Source of the DNA: Myxococcus stipitatus DSM 14675 | Lineage (GTDB): Bacteria > Myxococcota > Myxococcia > Myxococcales > Myxococcaceae | Length of the DNA: 64,000 nucleotides | Assembly: GCF_000331735.1 (NCBI RefSeq) | Contig: NC_020126.1 | Location: 2,108,001 to 2,172,000 of the forward strand | Direction of reading: 5' to 3' | In this document: piece after piece, positions 10,349 to 20,561 of the stretch | Layout of the letters: every line of letters starts with the position of its first letter | How positions within the stretch are numbered: position 1 is the first letter of the stretch | Notes under the pieces: model-generated | The model's database searches: none | Told to the model about the DNA's origin: nothing | The model's input: the letters and a program-made list of their open reading frames with translations, nothing else | Position numbers and translations under genes: made by a program

Positions 10349-11236
10349 GGCAAGAGCTTCCTCGACAGCCCGCGGTGCTGACGCTCCGCCCGGCCGCGCT
10401 CGATGAGACCCGCGATGCGTTCCTTCACCTTCGCCACATACCCCTCGATGACGTGGTCCTCTTCGTCTCCCGTCCCATGGAAGACGAGCGGCTCGCCATA
10501 GTGAATCTCCAGCTGCACCGGCAGCGGCACCGGCAACAGGTAGGGCGTCAGCGGCACGTACGGAACCCCCAGCAGCTTGCCCAGCGCATACGCGTTGAAC
10601 ACCGTGGGAATCGCCGACCCGCCCCCCAGGAACGCGAACGGGATGATGGGCGAGCGCGTCTGCAACGCCAGCCGGATGAACCCCGTGCCGAAGTCCACCA
10701 GCGAGTACCGGTCCGGGAACAGCTTCGCCGTCCCGCGCGCCCCCTCCGGGAAGATCATCAACAGCCGGTCGTCCTCCAGGAGCCGCTTCGCGTGCTCGGG
10801 CAGCCCCGTGAACTGTCCCGTGCGGCTGGCCCACAGCGAGGACACCGGGAACTTGTGGAGGAATCGCTCCACCATCCCTTGCGCCAGGCGCGGCGGGTCC
10901 ATCTCCAGCATCGTGGAGGTCAGCACCATGGCGCCGTCCACCGCCACGCCGCCGGAGTGGTTGCCCACCAGCATCCCTCGGCCCTTCTCGGGGATGTGCT
11001 GGATGCCGTGGCACTTCACCCGGAAGTAGTACCGGTAGATGAGCGCGAAGACCCGCAGCGCATCCCTCACGTGCTTCCGGGAGATTCCGTAAGGGTCTAC
11101 GCCATACTCGTTGAACGGCAACGCCAGCCGGTCAACCCGCGCATCCAATCCATCGCTCAGGGCCACGGCGACGGACCGTAGCACCCTCCCGCCGCTTTCC
11201 GCGAAGGACGTTGGGCCCCATACTGCGGCGGCTCCC

Positions 11237-11238
<2 letters not shown>
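10345..11238 (-). CDS. Lysophospholipid acyltransferase family protein (PlsC/LPLAT-like)
   Basis: A protein of about 297 aa if started at ATG 11238. It has GNHSGGVAVDG, the acyltransferase block in the H-x6-D form seen in LPLAT/MGAT-like members rather than the H-x4-D of PlsC, then FPEGARG and a Pro-rich hydrophobic stretch (VPYVPLTPYLLPVPLP). The family moves an acyl group from CoA or ACP to a lysolipid or other hydroxyl at the inner membrane. The ATG at 11238 overlaps the ATG of the divergent ABC gene, which leaves no room for promoters. Starts further in, for example GTG codons near VLRSVAVALSDG, are therefore likely. It is followed by the frameshifted epimerase with a 4-bp overlap, suggesting a joint lipid or envelope modification role. 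Confidence 0.8.
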
Positions 11239-12183
<945 letters not shown>

Positions 12184-12187
<4 letters not shown>

Positions 12188-13215
12188 TGGGCTCTCTGGG
12201 ACAGCTGATTCTGATGCGCCTGCGGGTGATGTACCGCCAGCCCGAGGTGATTGGGTGGACGTTCATCTTCCCCGTCATCACCACGTTGGTGCTGGGGCTC
12301 GCCTTCCGCAATGAGTCCCTGGCGCCGGTGCGAGTCGCCGTCGCGGACGGCCCGGGGGCCTCCGCGCTGCTGGCGCGGCTCAAGGACGTGCCGGAGCTGG
12401 AGACGCAGGCCGCGCCGAAGGAGGAGGCGAAGCGGCTGCTGGCCCGAGGTCGGGTGGCCCTGGTGCTCGTGCCGGGGACTCCGGCGCCCGAGGCCCTGGT
12501 GGACCCGAGCCAACCCGAAGGCCGCACGGCGCGGTTGCTCGTCTCCCAGGTGCTGGCGACCGAGTCCGGCGCGCCTCGCATCGAGGCGGTGAAGGCGACC
12601 CCCGTGGAGGAGCCGGGCAACCGCTACGTCGACTTCCTCATCCCGGGGCTCCTGGGCATGTCGTTGATGTCCACCAGCCTGTGGGCGCTGGCCATGCCGC
12701 TGGTGTCGATGCGCGGCGGGAAGCTGCTCAAGCGGCTGGCGGGGACACCCATGCCTCGCGCCCAGTTCTTCGTGTCGTTCATGCTCGCGCGCACGGCGTT
12801 CGCGGTGCTGGAGATTGCCTTCTACTGCGCGTTCGCGCGGTGGATGTTCGGCGTGCCCATGTTCGGCAGCTACCTGGGGCTGCTGGCCGTGGGGTTGCTC
12901 GGGTCGATGAGCTTCGCGTCCCTGGCGCTGCTCGTGGCCAGCCGGGTGCGCACCGACGAGGCCGTGGGCGGCCTCATCAACCTGGTCTCCATGCCGATGA
13001 TGTTCGTGTCCGGCGTCTTCTTCGCGTCGCAGAACTTCCCCACGTGGATGCAGCCCTTCATCCAGGTGTTGCCGTTGACCGCGCTCAATGACTCGCTGCG
13101 CGCCATCATGTTGGAGGGCACGTCCGTGTGGGCGCTCGGTGCGCCCATGGCGGTGCTCGCGGGCTGGGCGCTCCTGCCCGTGCTCGGCGCGCTTCGTTGG
13201 TTCCGCTGGATGTGA
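12184..13215 (+). CDS. ABC-2 type transporter permease
   Basis: A 343-aa inner-membrane protein. One N-terminal helix (VIGWTFIFPVITTLVLGLAF) precedes an external loop of about 120 residues. A C-terminal block of about five helices follows, from FLIPGLLGMSLMSTSLWALA to AVLAGWALLPVLGAL. This is the ABC-2/DrrB layout with the large loop after TM1. It overlaps the ATPase gene by 4 bp and is followed after 10 bp by a methyltransferase gene, so all three probably form one transcript. It likely exports a small hydrophobic compound; the substrate cannot be read from the sequence. Confidence 0.9.
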
Positions 13216-13225
13216 GAAAGGCTCC

Positions 13226-14698
13226 ATGTCCCAGGCTCCCTCGACCTCCTTCGTCCAGCACCTCAACTTCCTCGCGAGGGATGCGAGCAACGAGTCCGCC
13301 GCGCTCCAGGCCGCGGTCTCGCTGGGGCTCCTGAACCAGCTGGGCACGACCCCGGTGCCGCTGACGGAGCTGGCGCGGAGGCTCGCCGCCAACGTGCGAG
13401 GCGTCCGCTCGGTCATCGAGCCCCTGGTCGCGCTCGGCTTCGTGACGCTGGAGGTGGGACGCGGCTATGCGCTCCCGGAGTCCACCGCGGCCTTCCTGGC
13501 CGATGCGTCCTTCATGTCGAGGCTGAAGGCGAACCACGACGGGTGGCACGCGGTGGCGTTGCTTCCCCAGGCCGTGCGGACTGGCGCGGACGTGGAGGGG
13601 CGGGACGTGCTCGGGTGGTATCGCGCGCTGTTCCTCGAGCCCCAGGAGGCCGCGCCCAACACGCGCGCGGAGGACTTCTTCGACCGCGCGGCGCGCAACT
13701 TCGCGCGCACGCAAGCCCTGGTGACGGCGGCGGAGCTGGGCTTGCTCGAGCGGTGGGTGAAGGGGGTGGGTTCTCTCGAGGCGCTGGCGGAGGCGTCGGG
13801 TGTGCCAGCGCGGTCGCTCGAGGTGCTGGTGAAGGTGCTCGGGACGATGGGCATCGCCCGCGAGGCGGATGGCGCGTGGGCCTTCACGGAGGACGCTGCG
13901 AGGATGCTGGATGCGAACAGCCTCCCGTACTTCCAGCGCGCGCTGCCCGCCACCATGGCCTACTGGGAAGCGCTGGGGCACCTGGACGAAGCCGTGCGCG
14001 AGCAGCGCTTCCGGCTGGACTTGAGAGACCCTCAGACGGCGCGCCGCATCTACCAGGAGAACGCCTCCCGCATCTCGGGCATCTTCGCGTCCCACCTGCG
14101 CCTGAGCCGCAAGGCGGCGGAGCTGGTGCGCGGCATGCGCTCGCTCGCGGGCGCGCGGGTGCTGGACGTGGGGACGGGCTCGGGCGTGTGGGGCGCGGCC
14201 TTCGGGTTGGTGGACCCCTCCACGCACGTCACCTTCCTGGACTCGCCGCATGTGCTGGATGCCGTGCGTCCTCACCTGGCGAAGCTGAAGCTGGAGGCGC
14301 GCTCGCGGCTGTGGGAGGGCGACTGCCTCTCGGTGGACTACGGCGAGGCGGCGTACGACGTCATCCTGCTGCCGCAGATCATCCCCGCGCTGCCCTCCGA
14401 GTCCCTGCCCGGGTTCTTCGCGAAGCTGGCCCGCGCGCTGCGCCCCGGTGGCGTGTTGCTCATCTCGGGGTATCTCCTGACGGACCGCCGCGACGGGCCG
14501 CTCGACGCGCTCTACTTCGCGCTGCGGCGGTACGTGTCGAATGAAGGCGACGTGCTCTCGCTGCCGGAGTTCCGCGCGCTGCTGGACCCCGTGGGGCTCA
14601 CCTCCGCGCGGGGCTTCGACATGCCCATCCAGCAGGTCGTCGTCGCCCACCGCGGCGAGCATCCCTGGCCCGCCGAGGCGACGCAGGCTCCTTCCTGA
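13226..14698 (+). CDS. SAM-dependent methyltransferase with duplicated N-terminal winged-helix region
   Basis: A 490-aa protein. ATG 13226 (MSQAPSTSF) is chosen because the frame upstream overlaps the permease. The C-terminal third has the class I SAM motif LDVGTGSGVWGAAF (about residues 309-322) and a later ALRPGGVLLISGY. The N-terminal part carries two successive winged-helix-like units. The first begins HLNFLARDASNESAALQAAV; the second begins ARNFARTQALVTAAELGLLE. Normal O-methyltransferases of this type (about 340 aa) have only the second. It is a clear paralogue of the convergent gene that ends 1 nt away. The substrate is unknown; a phenolic or polyketide/peptide hydroxyl is typical for the family. 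Confidence 0.85.
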   Translation: MSQAPSTSFVQHLNFLARDASNESAALQAAVSLGLLNQLGTTPVPLTELARRLAANVRGVRSVIEPLVALGFVTLEVGRGYALPESTAAFLADASFMSRLKANHDGWHAVALLPQAVRTGADVEGRDVLGWYRALFLEPQEAAPNTRAEDFFDRAARNFARTQALVTAAELGLLERWVKGVGSLEALAEASGVPARSLEVLVKVLGTMGIAREADGAWAFTEDAARMLDANSLPYFQRALPATMAYWEALGHLDEAVREQRFRLDLRDPQTARRIYQENASRISGIFASHLRLSRKAAELVRGMRSLAGARVLDVGTGSGVWGAAFGLVDPSTHVTFLDSPHVLDAVRPHLAKLKLEARSRLWEGDCLSVDYGEAAYDVILLPQIIPALPSESLPGFFAKLARALRPGGVLLISGYLLTDRRDGPLDALYFALRRYVSNEGDVLSLPEFRALLDPVGLTSARGFDMPIQQVVVAHRGEHPWPAEATQAPS

Positions 14699-14699
14699 A

Positions 14700-16238
14700 T
14701 CAGGCCGCGAGCCGGCTGGGGAGCGGCACGCCCGAGCGCGTCGCGAGAATCAGCTCCTGCGTCGGGAGCGGGAGGCAGACCGACGCCGTCAGCCCCACGT
14801 CCTTCAGGAGGTGGGCGTACTCGGAGGCGGACAGCAGGTCGCCCTCGTTGGTCATGAAGCGCCGCAGGCCGAAGTAGAGGTGCTCCAGGGGCCCGTCGCG
14901 GCGCTCGTTCAGCACGTACTCCGCGATGAGCAACACGCCGTCGGGCTTCAACGCGCGGGAGACCCGGGCGAAGAGTCCGGGCAGGCTCTCCGGCCTCAGC
15001 ACGTTGAGCACCTGGGGCAGCACGATGACGTCGAACGCCTGCTCGCCGAAGTCGTGCGTGAGCAGGTCTCCGGGCCAGAAGCGCGCGCGCTCGGCGACCT
15101 TGAGGCGCTCCAGGTTGGTGCGTACCTGCTCCAGGACGACGTCCTGGTCGAAGTAGGTGACCTGGGTCGTCGGCGTGGCCCGCGCGAACGCCGCGCCCCA
15201 CACCCCCGAGCCCGTGCCGATGTCCAACACCTGGGCGCGCTCCAGGGGGCGGACCTGCGCGAGCGTCTCGACGGCCTTGCGACCGAGCTGGAAGTGCGTG
15301 GCGAACACCGCGGTGATCTGCTGCGAGTTGTCCGCGTAGAAGCGCCGGCTCGTCTCCGGGTCCTTCAGGTCCAGGATGAAGTGCTCCGTGCGCACCGTCT
15401 CATCCAGCCGCCCCAGGGCCTCCCAGTAGCGCGACGACACGGAGAGCGCGCGGACCAGGTAGGCCAGCGCCTTGCCCTCCAGCAGGGGGCGCGCGTCCGC
15501 CGTGAGGTCCCAGACACCGGCCTCTTCGCGCACGAGCCCCAGCGTCGCCATCACCTCCAGCACCACACGCAGGCCCTCCACGCTCAGCTTCGTGGTCTCG
15601 CCAAGCCGCGTCAGGGATTGGGGGCCGGAGGCGAGCGCGTCCAGGACACCCAGCCGTCCGACGGTGATGAGCAACTGCGTGCGTGCGGCGCCTCGCGCGA
15701 AGCGGTCGAAGAAGTCCTCGGCCTCGGCCGAAGTGGAGACCTTGGTCGGGTCGAGGAACAACTCCCGGTAGTGCCCGAGGACGTCCCACGAGTCCGCGTC
15801 CTCCACCACGGGGCCTCCCTGTTGGAGCGCCTCGTCGAGCCGCCCCATCGGGTGCCACCAGGGGCGCTCCGCCTGGAGCCTCGCGTGGAATCCCGCGTCA
15901 TCCAGGAGCGCGGCGATGGACGAGGACAGCGTGTAGCCCCGCGCGTCATCCATGCGCACCAGGCCCATGCAGAGCAGCAATTCCAGGAGCGCGCGGGTGC
16001 CGCGAACGGACGCACCGAGCTGGTGTGCGAGCGCCTCCACGGAGAGGGGCGCCGACGTGGGCTCTCTCGGGAGGGCCTGGAAGAGGCCGAGGCTCAGCGA
16101 GGCCCGGAGCAGCGCGGACTCGTTGGACGCATTGCGCGCCCAGATGTGGAGAGACTGCGCGAGGGAGGGGCTCGACGAGGTCGGCAAGGGGACTCTCCGG
16201 AGAGAGGGCAGCTTCATCCGCGAGGCGCTGTCACGCAA
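14700..16238 (-). CDS. SAM-dependent methyltransferase, paralogue of the convergent gene
   Basis: A 512-aa protein with the same layout as its neighbour: a first winged-helix unit starting HIWARNASNESALLRASL, a second starting AARTQLLITVGRLGVLDAL, and a SAM domain with LDIGTGSGVWGAAF and ALKPDGVLLIAEY. An internal ATG at 16217 is an alternative start. The two stop codons are separated by a single base, so the pair is strictly convergent. That is unusual for a tandem duplication and implies inversion after duplication or independent recruitment. The RNASNES / RDASNES motif at the N-terminus is shared and not part of the standard methyltransferase fold; its role is unknown. Confidence 0.85.
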   Translation of the reverse strand: MRDSASRMKLPSLRRVPLPTSSSPSLAQSLHIWARNASNESALLRASLSLGLFQALPREPTSAPLSVEALAHQLGASVRGTRALLELLLCMGLVRMDDARGYTLSSSIAALLDDAGFHARLQAERPWWHPMGRLDEALQQGGPVVEDADSWDVLGHYRELFLDPTKVSTSAEAEDFFDRFARGAARTQLLITVGRLGVLDALASGPQSLTRLGETTKLSVEGLRVVLEVMATLGLVREEAGVWDLTADARPLLEGKALAYLVRALSVSSRYWEALGRLDETVRTEHFILDLKDPETSRRFYADNSQQITAVFATHFQLGRKAVETLAQVRPLERAQVLDIGTGSGVWGAAFARATPTTQVTYFDQDVVLEQVRTNLERLKVAERARFWPGDLLTHDFGEQAFDVIVLPQVLNVLRPESLPGLFARVSRALKPDGVLLIAEYVLNERRDGPLEHLYFGLRRFMTNEGDLLSASEYAHLLKDVGLTASVCLPLPTQELILATRSGVPLPSRLAA

Positions 16239-16378
16239 CCCCGGGTGAGAAGCCTTGCCCTTCCCCAGGGGGCTTCTCTATCGTTCCCTCACCTTGATGC
16301 ATGTCGAGCGCGCCCGCGGGTGACTCCCTGTGTCTTCAGGAGCGTCCACCGCAGTGGCTGCCGCGCGAGGAGCCTTCC

Positions 16379-18442
16379 GTGACATTTGTGTCGTTGGCTT
16401 TCCAGAGCGTCCGGGCCCGGCCCCGAAGTTGGGTGGTCGGCCTCCTCGCGGCGGGGAGCGCGACCCTGCTCACCCTGGGGTTCGCCTTCCTGGCGGGAGT
16501 CGAGGAGGGGACGCGGCACAGCCTCATCGAGAGCGGGACGGGGCACCTGCAGCTGTATCACTCCAAGTCTCGAGGTGTGCCCACGGTGGTGATGGACCAC
16601 GGCGACGCGCCGGAGCTCCAGCCCCTGCCGGACTTCCCCGCCATCGAGGCGCGCCTGAAGGCCGTGGAGGGCGTGCGCGAGGTCGTCCCCATGGAGGTGG
16701 GGTGGAGCTCGGTGTTCCGAGGCAACTACCTGGATGAAAAGCTGGCGGTGGTGCGCGCGGTGGCGCGAGAGCCGGCCTCCGCGTCGCGCGATGCGCGGCT
16801 GGAGCGGCTGGCGTCGGAGCTGGAGCAGACGCTGAAGGACGTCGTGCGTGATGACGGCCGCCGGGCTGAGGCCTTCTCGTTCCTGGGGGAGGCGGAGGCG
16901 CGCGAGGACCAGCGGGCGCTGGAGGAGGTCGGGACGCCCGAGTTCTGGGCTCGCTTCCGCGCCGCGCCCCTGGAGGTGCTCGAGTACCTGGAGAACCGCG
17001 TCGCCCGGCAGGTGGGCGAGGGCGAGTCCACGGGCATGGAGTACCTGGCCTCGGACCTGGAGCAGTTTCCCCGAGCCTTCCCGCGCTTCGAGCTGGTGAG
17101 CGGAAGCCTGCCGCCTCCTGGACAGCGGGGCCTGCTGCTGGGGCAGGGGCTCTACGAGCAGTCCTTCAAGATTCCCGTCGCGGCGCTGCTCGACGAGGTC
17201 CAGCGCGAGCGGAAGGCGGGGGCCACCTTCGCCCAGGACGAGGCGCTGCGCACGCGGGCGGCGCGCTGCGTGGCGGAGCTGCCGGACCTCCTGGCGAGGC
17301 TCGACGCGGAGCGCGCTCGCGCCCTGGTGGTGGCGCTCTCGAAGCTCCTGGGACATGACGGCGCGCTGGACGTGCTGCTGCGCGAGTTCCTCACGCTGAC
17401 CGACGAGAACTTCGACACGCGCTACGAGCAGTTCCAGCGGGAGCTGGCGCCGCTCTTGCCTTTGTATCGGGTCCGTCCTGGGGACACGTTGGTGGTGATG
17501 GGCACGGAGGGCGCGTTCGGCCGCATCAACGTGCCGGTGAAGGTGTGGGGTACCTTCCGTTTCCGAGGGCTCGGTGGCGACGCCAGCCGGGTGAACACGC
17601 TGGGGTTGATGGACCTGGTGACGGCGAGGTTCCTCGCGGGCCGACGCATCACCTCCGAGTCGGAGGAGGTCCGTCGGGACGTGGAGTCGCTGGGGATGTC
17701 CCAGCCGCTGGTGACGGGGGACCTCACGCTCCAGGCCGCGGGCATCGTCGAGGAGGAGGCGGCGCCGGTGCAGCCCACGAGCCCGGAGGTGCCTGTCGCG
17801 AAGGCGTCGGAGGCCTGGCCCGAGCACTTCACGGCCGTCGAGCAGCGCGGCGTCAGCGTGCTCCAGGCCGCGCTGGTGTTGGCGCCCGACGCGGAGCCGG
17901 AGGCCGTGGCCGCGCGCATCGCCGACATGGCCGCGAAGGAGGGACTCCCGGTGGCCACGGTGGACTGGTCCGTGGCGGGCGGGATGCTGGCGGGCGGCGT
18001 CGGCATCGCGCGGGTGGTGCTGTTGGCCATCGCCGCGCTGATGTCGCTCTTCATCGTGCTGGTCTCCGCCTCCACGCTGTTGCTGCTGGCGCGGGAGCGG
18101 GTGGGCGAGGTGGGGACGATGCGGGCGCTGGGCATGCAGCGGCGGCAGGTCTTCCAGGTGCTCCTGACCGAGGGGCTGATGCTGGGCGTGGTGGGCGCGG
18201 GCATGGGCCTGGCGTTGGGCACGGCGGTGCTGCTGCTGCTCGTGGGGGAGGGCGTGGGGATTCACGACGAATCGCTCCAGTTCTTCATGGGCGGCACCGT
18301 GTTGAAGCCGAGGCTGACCGCTGGGAGCGTGGTGGGGATTGGGGTGGGAGTGCTCGCCGTCGTCGTGGCCGCGGCGCTGGTGCCCGCGTGGCGCGGCGGC
18401 AAGGTCTCTCCCATCGTGGCCATGTTGAAGAGGGAGGACTGA
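16379..18442 (+). CDS. FtsX/MacB-like ABC transporter permease
   Basis: A 687-aa inner-membrane protein. I start it at GTG 16379 (VTFVSLAFQSVRARPRSW) because GAGGAG lies 6 nt upstream and the protein then begins with the usual short cytoplasmic stretch before TM1 (WVVGLLAAGSATLLTLGFAFLAG). An ATG at 16301 gives only an atypical 26-aa extension. After a long periplasmic domain come three C-terminal helices, including VVLLAIAALMSLFIVLVSAS, with the RERVGEVGTMRALGM cytoplasmic loop characteristic of LolC/E, MacB and FtsX permeases. These take substrates from the outer leaflet or periplasm rather than from the cytoplasm. It is 4 bp from the next permease; no ATPase gene adjoins. Confidence 0.88.
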   Translation: MTFVSLAFQSVRARPRSWVVGLLAAGSATLLTLGFAFLAGVEEGTRHSLIESGTGHLQLYHSKSRGVPTVVMDHGDAPELQPLPDFPAIEARLKAVEGVREVVPMEVGWSSVFRGNYLDEKLAVVRAVAREPASASRDARLERLASELEQTLKDVVRDDGRRAEAFSFLGEAEAREDQRALEEVGTPEFWARFRAAPLEVLEYLENRVARQVGEGESTGMEYLASDLEQFPRAFPRFELVSGSLPPPGQRGLLLGQGLYEQSFKIPVAALLDEVQRERKAGATFAQDEALRTRAARCVAELPDLLARLDAERARALVVALSKLLGHDGALDVLLREFLTLTDENFDTRYEQFQRELAPLLPLYRVRPGDTLVVMGTEGAFGRINVPVKVWGTFRFRGLGGDASRVNTLGLMDLVTARFLAGRRITSESEEVRRDVESLGMSQPLVTGDLTLQAAGIVEEEAAPVQPTSPEVPVAKASEAWPEHFTAVEQRGVSVLQAALVLAPDAEPEAVAARIADMAAKEGLPVATVDWSVAGGMLAGGVGIARVVLLAIAALMSLFIVLVSASTLLLLARERVGEVGTMRALGMQRRQVFQVLLTEGLMLGVVGAGMGLALGTAVLLLLVGEGVGIHDESLQFFMGGTVLKPRLTAGSVVGIGVGVLAVVVAAALVPAWRGGKVSPIVAMLKRED

Positions 18443-18446
18443 CGCC

Positions 18447-19760
18447 ATGTTCGTCTTGTTCCAGATGGCGTTGCGCAACCTCCGCGCTCACCGGGAGCGG
18501 GCGCTGTTGTTGTTCCTGGTGGTGGCGGGAGCCAGCGGCGTGCTGGTGATGTCGATGGCGCTGACGGCGGGTGTCGCCGCCGCGCATCGAGAGGCCACCA
18601 CCACCTTCCTGAGCGGCGAGGTCAACGTCGGGGGCTACTTCAAGGTCCACCCCGACAGCGTCGCCCCGGTGATGGGGTCCGCGGGGAAGGTGCGCGAGGT
18701 CCTCACGCCGCTGGTGCCGGAGGGCTGTCACCTGCGCGAGCGGGGACGGGGCCGCGCCACGGTGGGCGTGGCCCGCAGGCGCTACTCGTCCTTCCTCGTC
18801 TCGCTGGACGTGGCGGGCGAGAAGCAGGCGCTGGAGTCCATCCTCATGAAGGAGGGGAGCCTCGGCGCGCTCGCCCGGCCCAGGACCATCGTGCTCTCCA
18901 CGGCCATGGCCGAGCGCCTGAAGGTGGGCGTGGGCGACATGGCCACGCTCTTCACGGAGTCCATCGGAACGCTGCGTCGCAACGCGCTGGACGTGGAGGT
19001 GGTGGCCATCATGCAGGGCGCGGGACTGCTGGGGAGTTCCTCGGGCATCCTCGTCTCGAACACCACCCTGGGGGAGCTGCAGGGCTACCGCGCCGGCGCG
19101 GCGGGGGTGCTGCAACTCGAGTGTCTCGCCAGCACCGGTGGAGGACGGGACCTGAACGCGATGGGGGACTCCTGGCGGCAGGCGCTGCGCTCCTCGGGCT
19201 TCGAGGTGCTCCCCGCCATGAACAAGGCCTATGGCGACAAGCTCGCCCCGATGCTGCGCGAGGGCTGGCGTGGACAGCGCCTGGACGTCTCCACGTGGGA
19301 GGACGAGTCCTGGTTCCTGCGCTTCATCACGGATGGGCTGGGCGCGCTGACGGTGCTGCTGGGCCTCATCATGCTCGCGGTGGTCGTCGTGGGGCTCTTC
19401 ATGGCGCAGAGTGTCGCCGTGCGGGAGCGGACGCGGGAGATTGGCACCCTGCGCGCCATGGGGTTGCAGCGTCCGCTGGTGGCGGTGCTCTTCATGACCG
19501 AGGGCCTGCTGTTGGGCGCCCTGGGCTCGGTGAGCGGCGCCGTGGCGGCGCTGGGCGCGTGTGTGCTGCTGCGCGATGCCATCCCCCTTCCGGGGCCCCT
19601 GGCCGACTTCTTCTTCAGTCCCCACCTGCCGCTCGCGGCCAGTGTGGGGAGCGCCGTGGTCGCGGTGGTGCTCGTCACGTTCTGTGCGTCGCTCGCGGTG
19701 TTGGTACCCTCGCTCCGAGCTGCCTGGCTGTCCCCTCGTTCCGCCATGGAGTCGCTGTGA
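18447..19760 (+). CDS. FtsX/MacB-like ABC transporter permease
   Basis: A 437-aa permease with TM1 (LLLFLVVAGASGVLVMSMAL), a periplasmic domain of about 230 residues and three C-terminal helices. The loop RERTREIGTLRAMGL is the coupling segment seen in LolE/MacB-type permeases. It is shorter in the periplasmic part than its partner, so the two probably form a heterodimer like LolC/LolE. Its TGA overlaps the ATG of the LolA-like gene (TGATG), which makes a three-gene unit. The missing partner is an ABC ATPase, which must be encoded elsewhere. Confidence 0.88.
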   Translation: MFVLFQMALRNLRAHRERALLLFLVVAGASGVLVMSMALTAGVAAAHREATTTFLSGEVNVGGYFKVHPDSVAPVMGSAGKVREVLTPLVPEGCHLRERGRGRATVGVARRRYSSFLVSLDVAGEKQALESILMKEGSLGALARPRTIVLSTAMAERLKVGVGDMATLFTESIGTLRRNALDVEVVAIMQGAGLLGSSSGILVSNTTLGELQGYRAGAAGVLQLECLASTGGGRDLNAMGDSWRQALRSSGFEVLPAMNKAYGDKLAPMLREGWRGQRLDVSTWEDESWFLRFITDGLGALTVLLGLIMLAVVVVGLFMAQSVAVRERTREIGTLRAMGLQRPLVAVLFMTEGLLLGALGSVSGAVAALGACVLLRDAIPLPGPLADFFFSPHLPLAASVGSAVVAVVLVTFCASLAVLVPSLRAAWLSPRSAMESL

Positions 19761-20539
19761 TGCTCGCATCGACGTTCCGCGTCCTGCCCGTTCTCGCCCT
19801 GCTTGTCGCTCCTTTGCTGGCGGGGGCTGAACCCGAGGCGAAGCCGTCCCCGGAGGAGGTCCTTCGTCGCATCGACGACCGCATGTCCTTCCAGAGCGAC
19901 TACCGGGGGACGGTGCGGCTCCGGGAGCTGCGCAAGGACGGGACGGAGAACCTGATTGAGCTGGAGGTCTACCGGCGCGACACGACCCGGGACCTGCTCA
20001 TCTACGTCACCAAGCCGCGCCACCTGGCCGGCGGCGGCTACCTGCGCATGGGGCGCAACCTGTGGGAGTACGAGCCCTCGACGGGGCAGTGGCAGCGGAC
20101 CACCCAGCGGGGGAACATCATCAGCACCGTGTCCTGTGAGGAGGACTTCGACCGCTCCCGGCTCGCGGAGAACTACGACGCGAAGGACGAGGGCGAGGAC
20201 GTCGTGAAGGGCGTCACCTTCCGGAAGCTCCACCTCACCGCGAAGGAAGGCGCCCAGCCCTCCTACCTCCAGCTTCGCATCTGGGTGGACCCGTCCTTCA
20301 ACATCGTCAAGCGCGTGGGGTACGCGCCCTCGGGCCGCGTCCTGCGCACGGACATCATCCGCAGCTATCAGTCGGTGAAGGACCCCATCGCGGGCAAGGT
20401 CGTCTATCCGTACAAGGAAGTGCTGGAGGTCGAGGAGGCCTCGGGCTCGCAGTTCACCGTGCGCTACGACAACGTGACGCTGCAGCCCTTGAGCCCGAAC
20501 ATGTTCACCAAGACGTGGCTGGAGGGACGCTTCCGCTGA
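19760..20539 (+). CDS. Periplasmic LolA-like (outer membrane lipoprotein-sorting protein family) protein
   Basis: A 259-aa secreted protein. A signal peptide (VLPVLALLVAPLLAGAEPE) precedes EEVLRRIDDRMSFQSDYRGTVRL, and then the half-barrel beta pattern of the LolA-like/LppX superfamily (YLRMGRNLWEYEPSTGQWQR, VKRVGYAPSGRVLRT). Such proteins shield a lipid or lipidated ligand in a hydrophobic cavity and carry it across the periplasm. The start codon overlaps the stop of the second permease, so carrier and permeases are made together. It ends 22 bp before the end of the convergent NRPS gene. I infer a periplasmic carrier for the substrate of the permeases, which could be the NRPS product or a true lipoprotein. 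Confidence 0.85.
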   Translation: MLASTFRVLPVLALLVAPLLAGAEPEAKPSPEEVLRRIDDRMSFQSDYRGTVRLRELRKDGTENLIELEVYRRDTTRDLLIYVTKPRHLAGGGYLRMGRNLWEYEPSTGQWQRTTQRGNIISTVSCEEDFDRSRLAENYDAKDEGEDVVKGVTFRKLHLTAKEGAQPSYLQLRIWVDPSFNIVKRVGYAPSGRVLRTDIIRSYQSVKDPIAGKVVYPYKEVLEVEEASGSQFTVRYDNVTLQPLSPNMFTKTWLEGRFR

Positions 20540-20561
20540 CGCGCGGAGCGCCCCCCTCGGC

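Noticed and set aside
10349..11014. Upstream part of the 548-aa frame around the epimerase
   Set aside because: It is a shadow frame of the acyltransferase gene; the epimerase proper starts at ATG 10348.
16289..18478. 729-aa open frame on the minus strand
   Set aside because: It is antisense to the first FtsX-like permease; low-complexity His/Arg/Gln composition.
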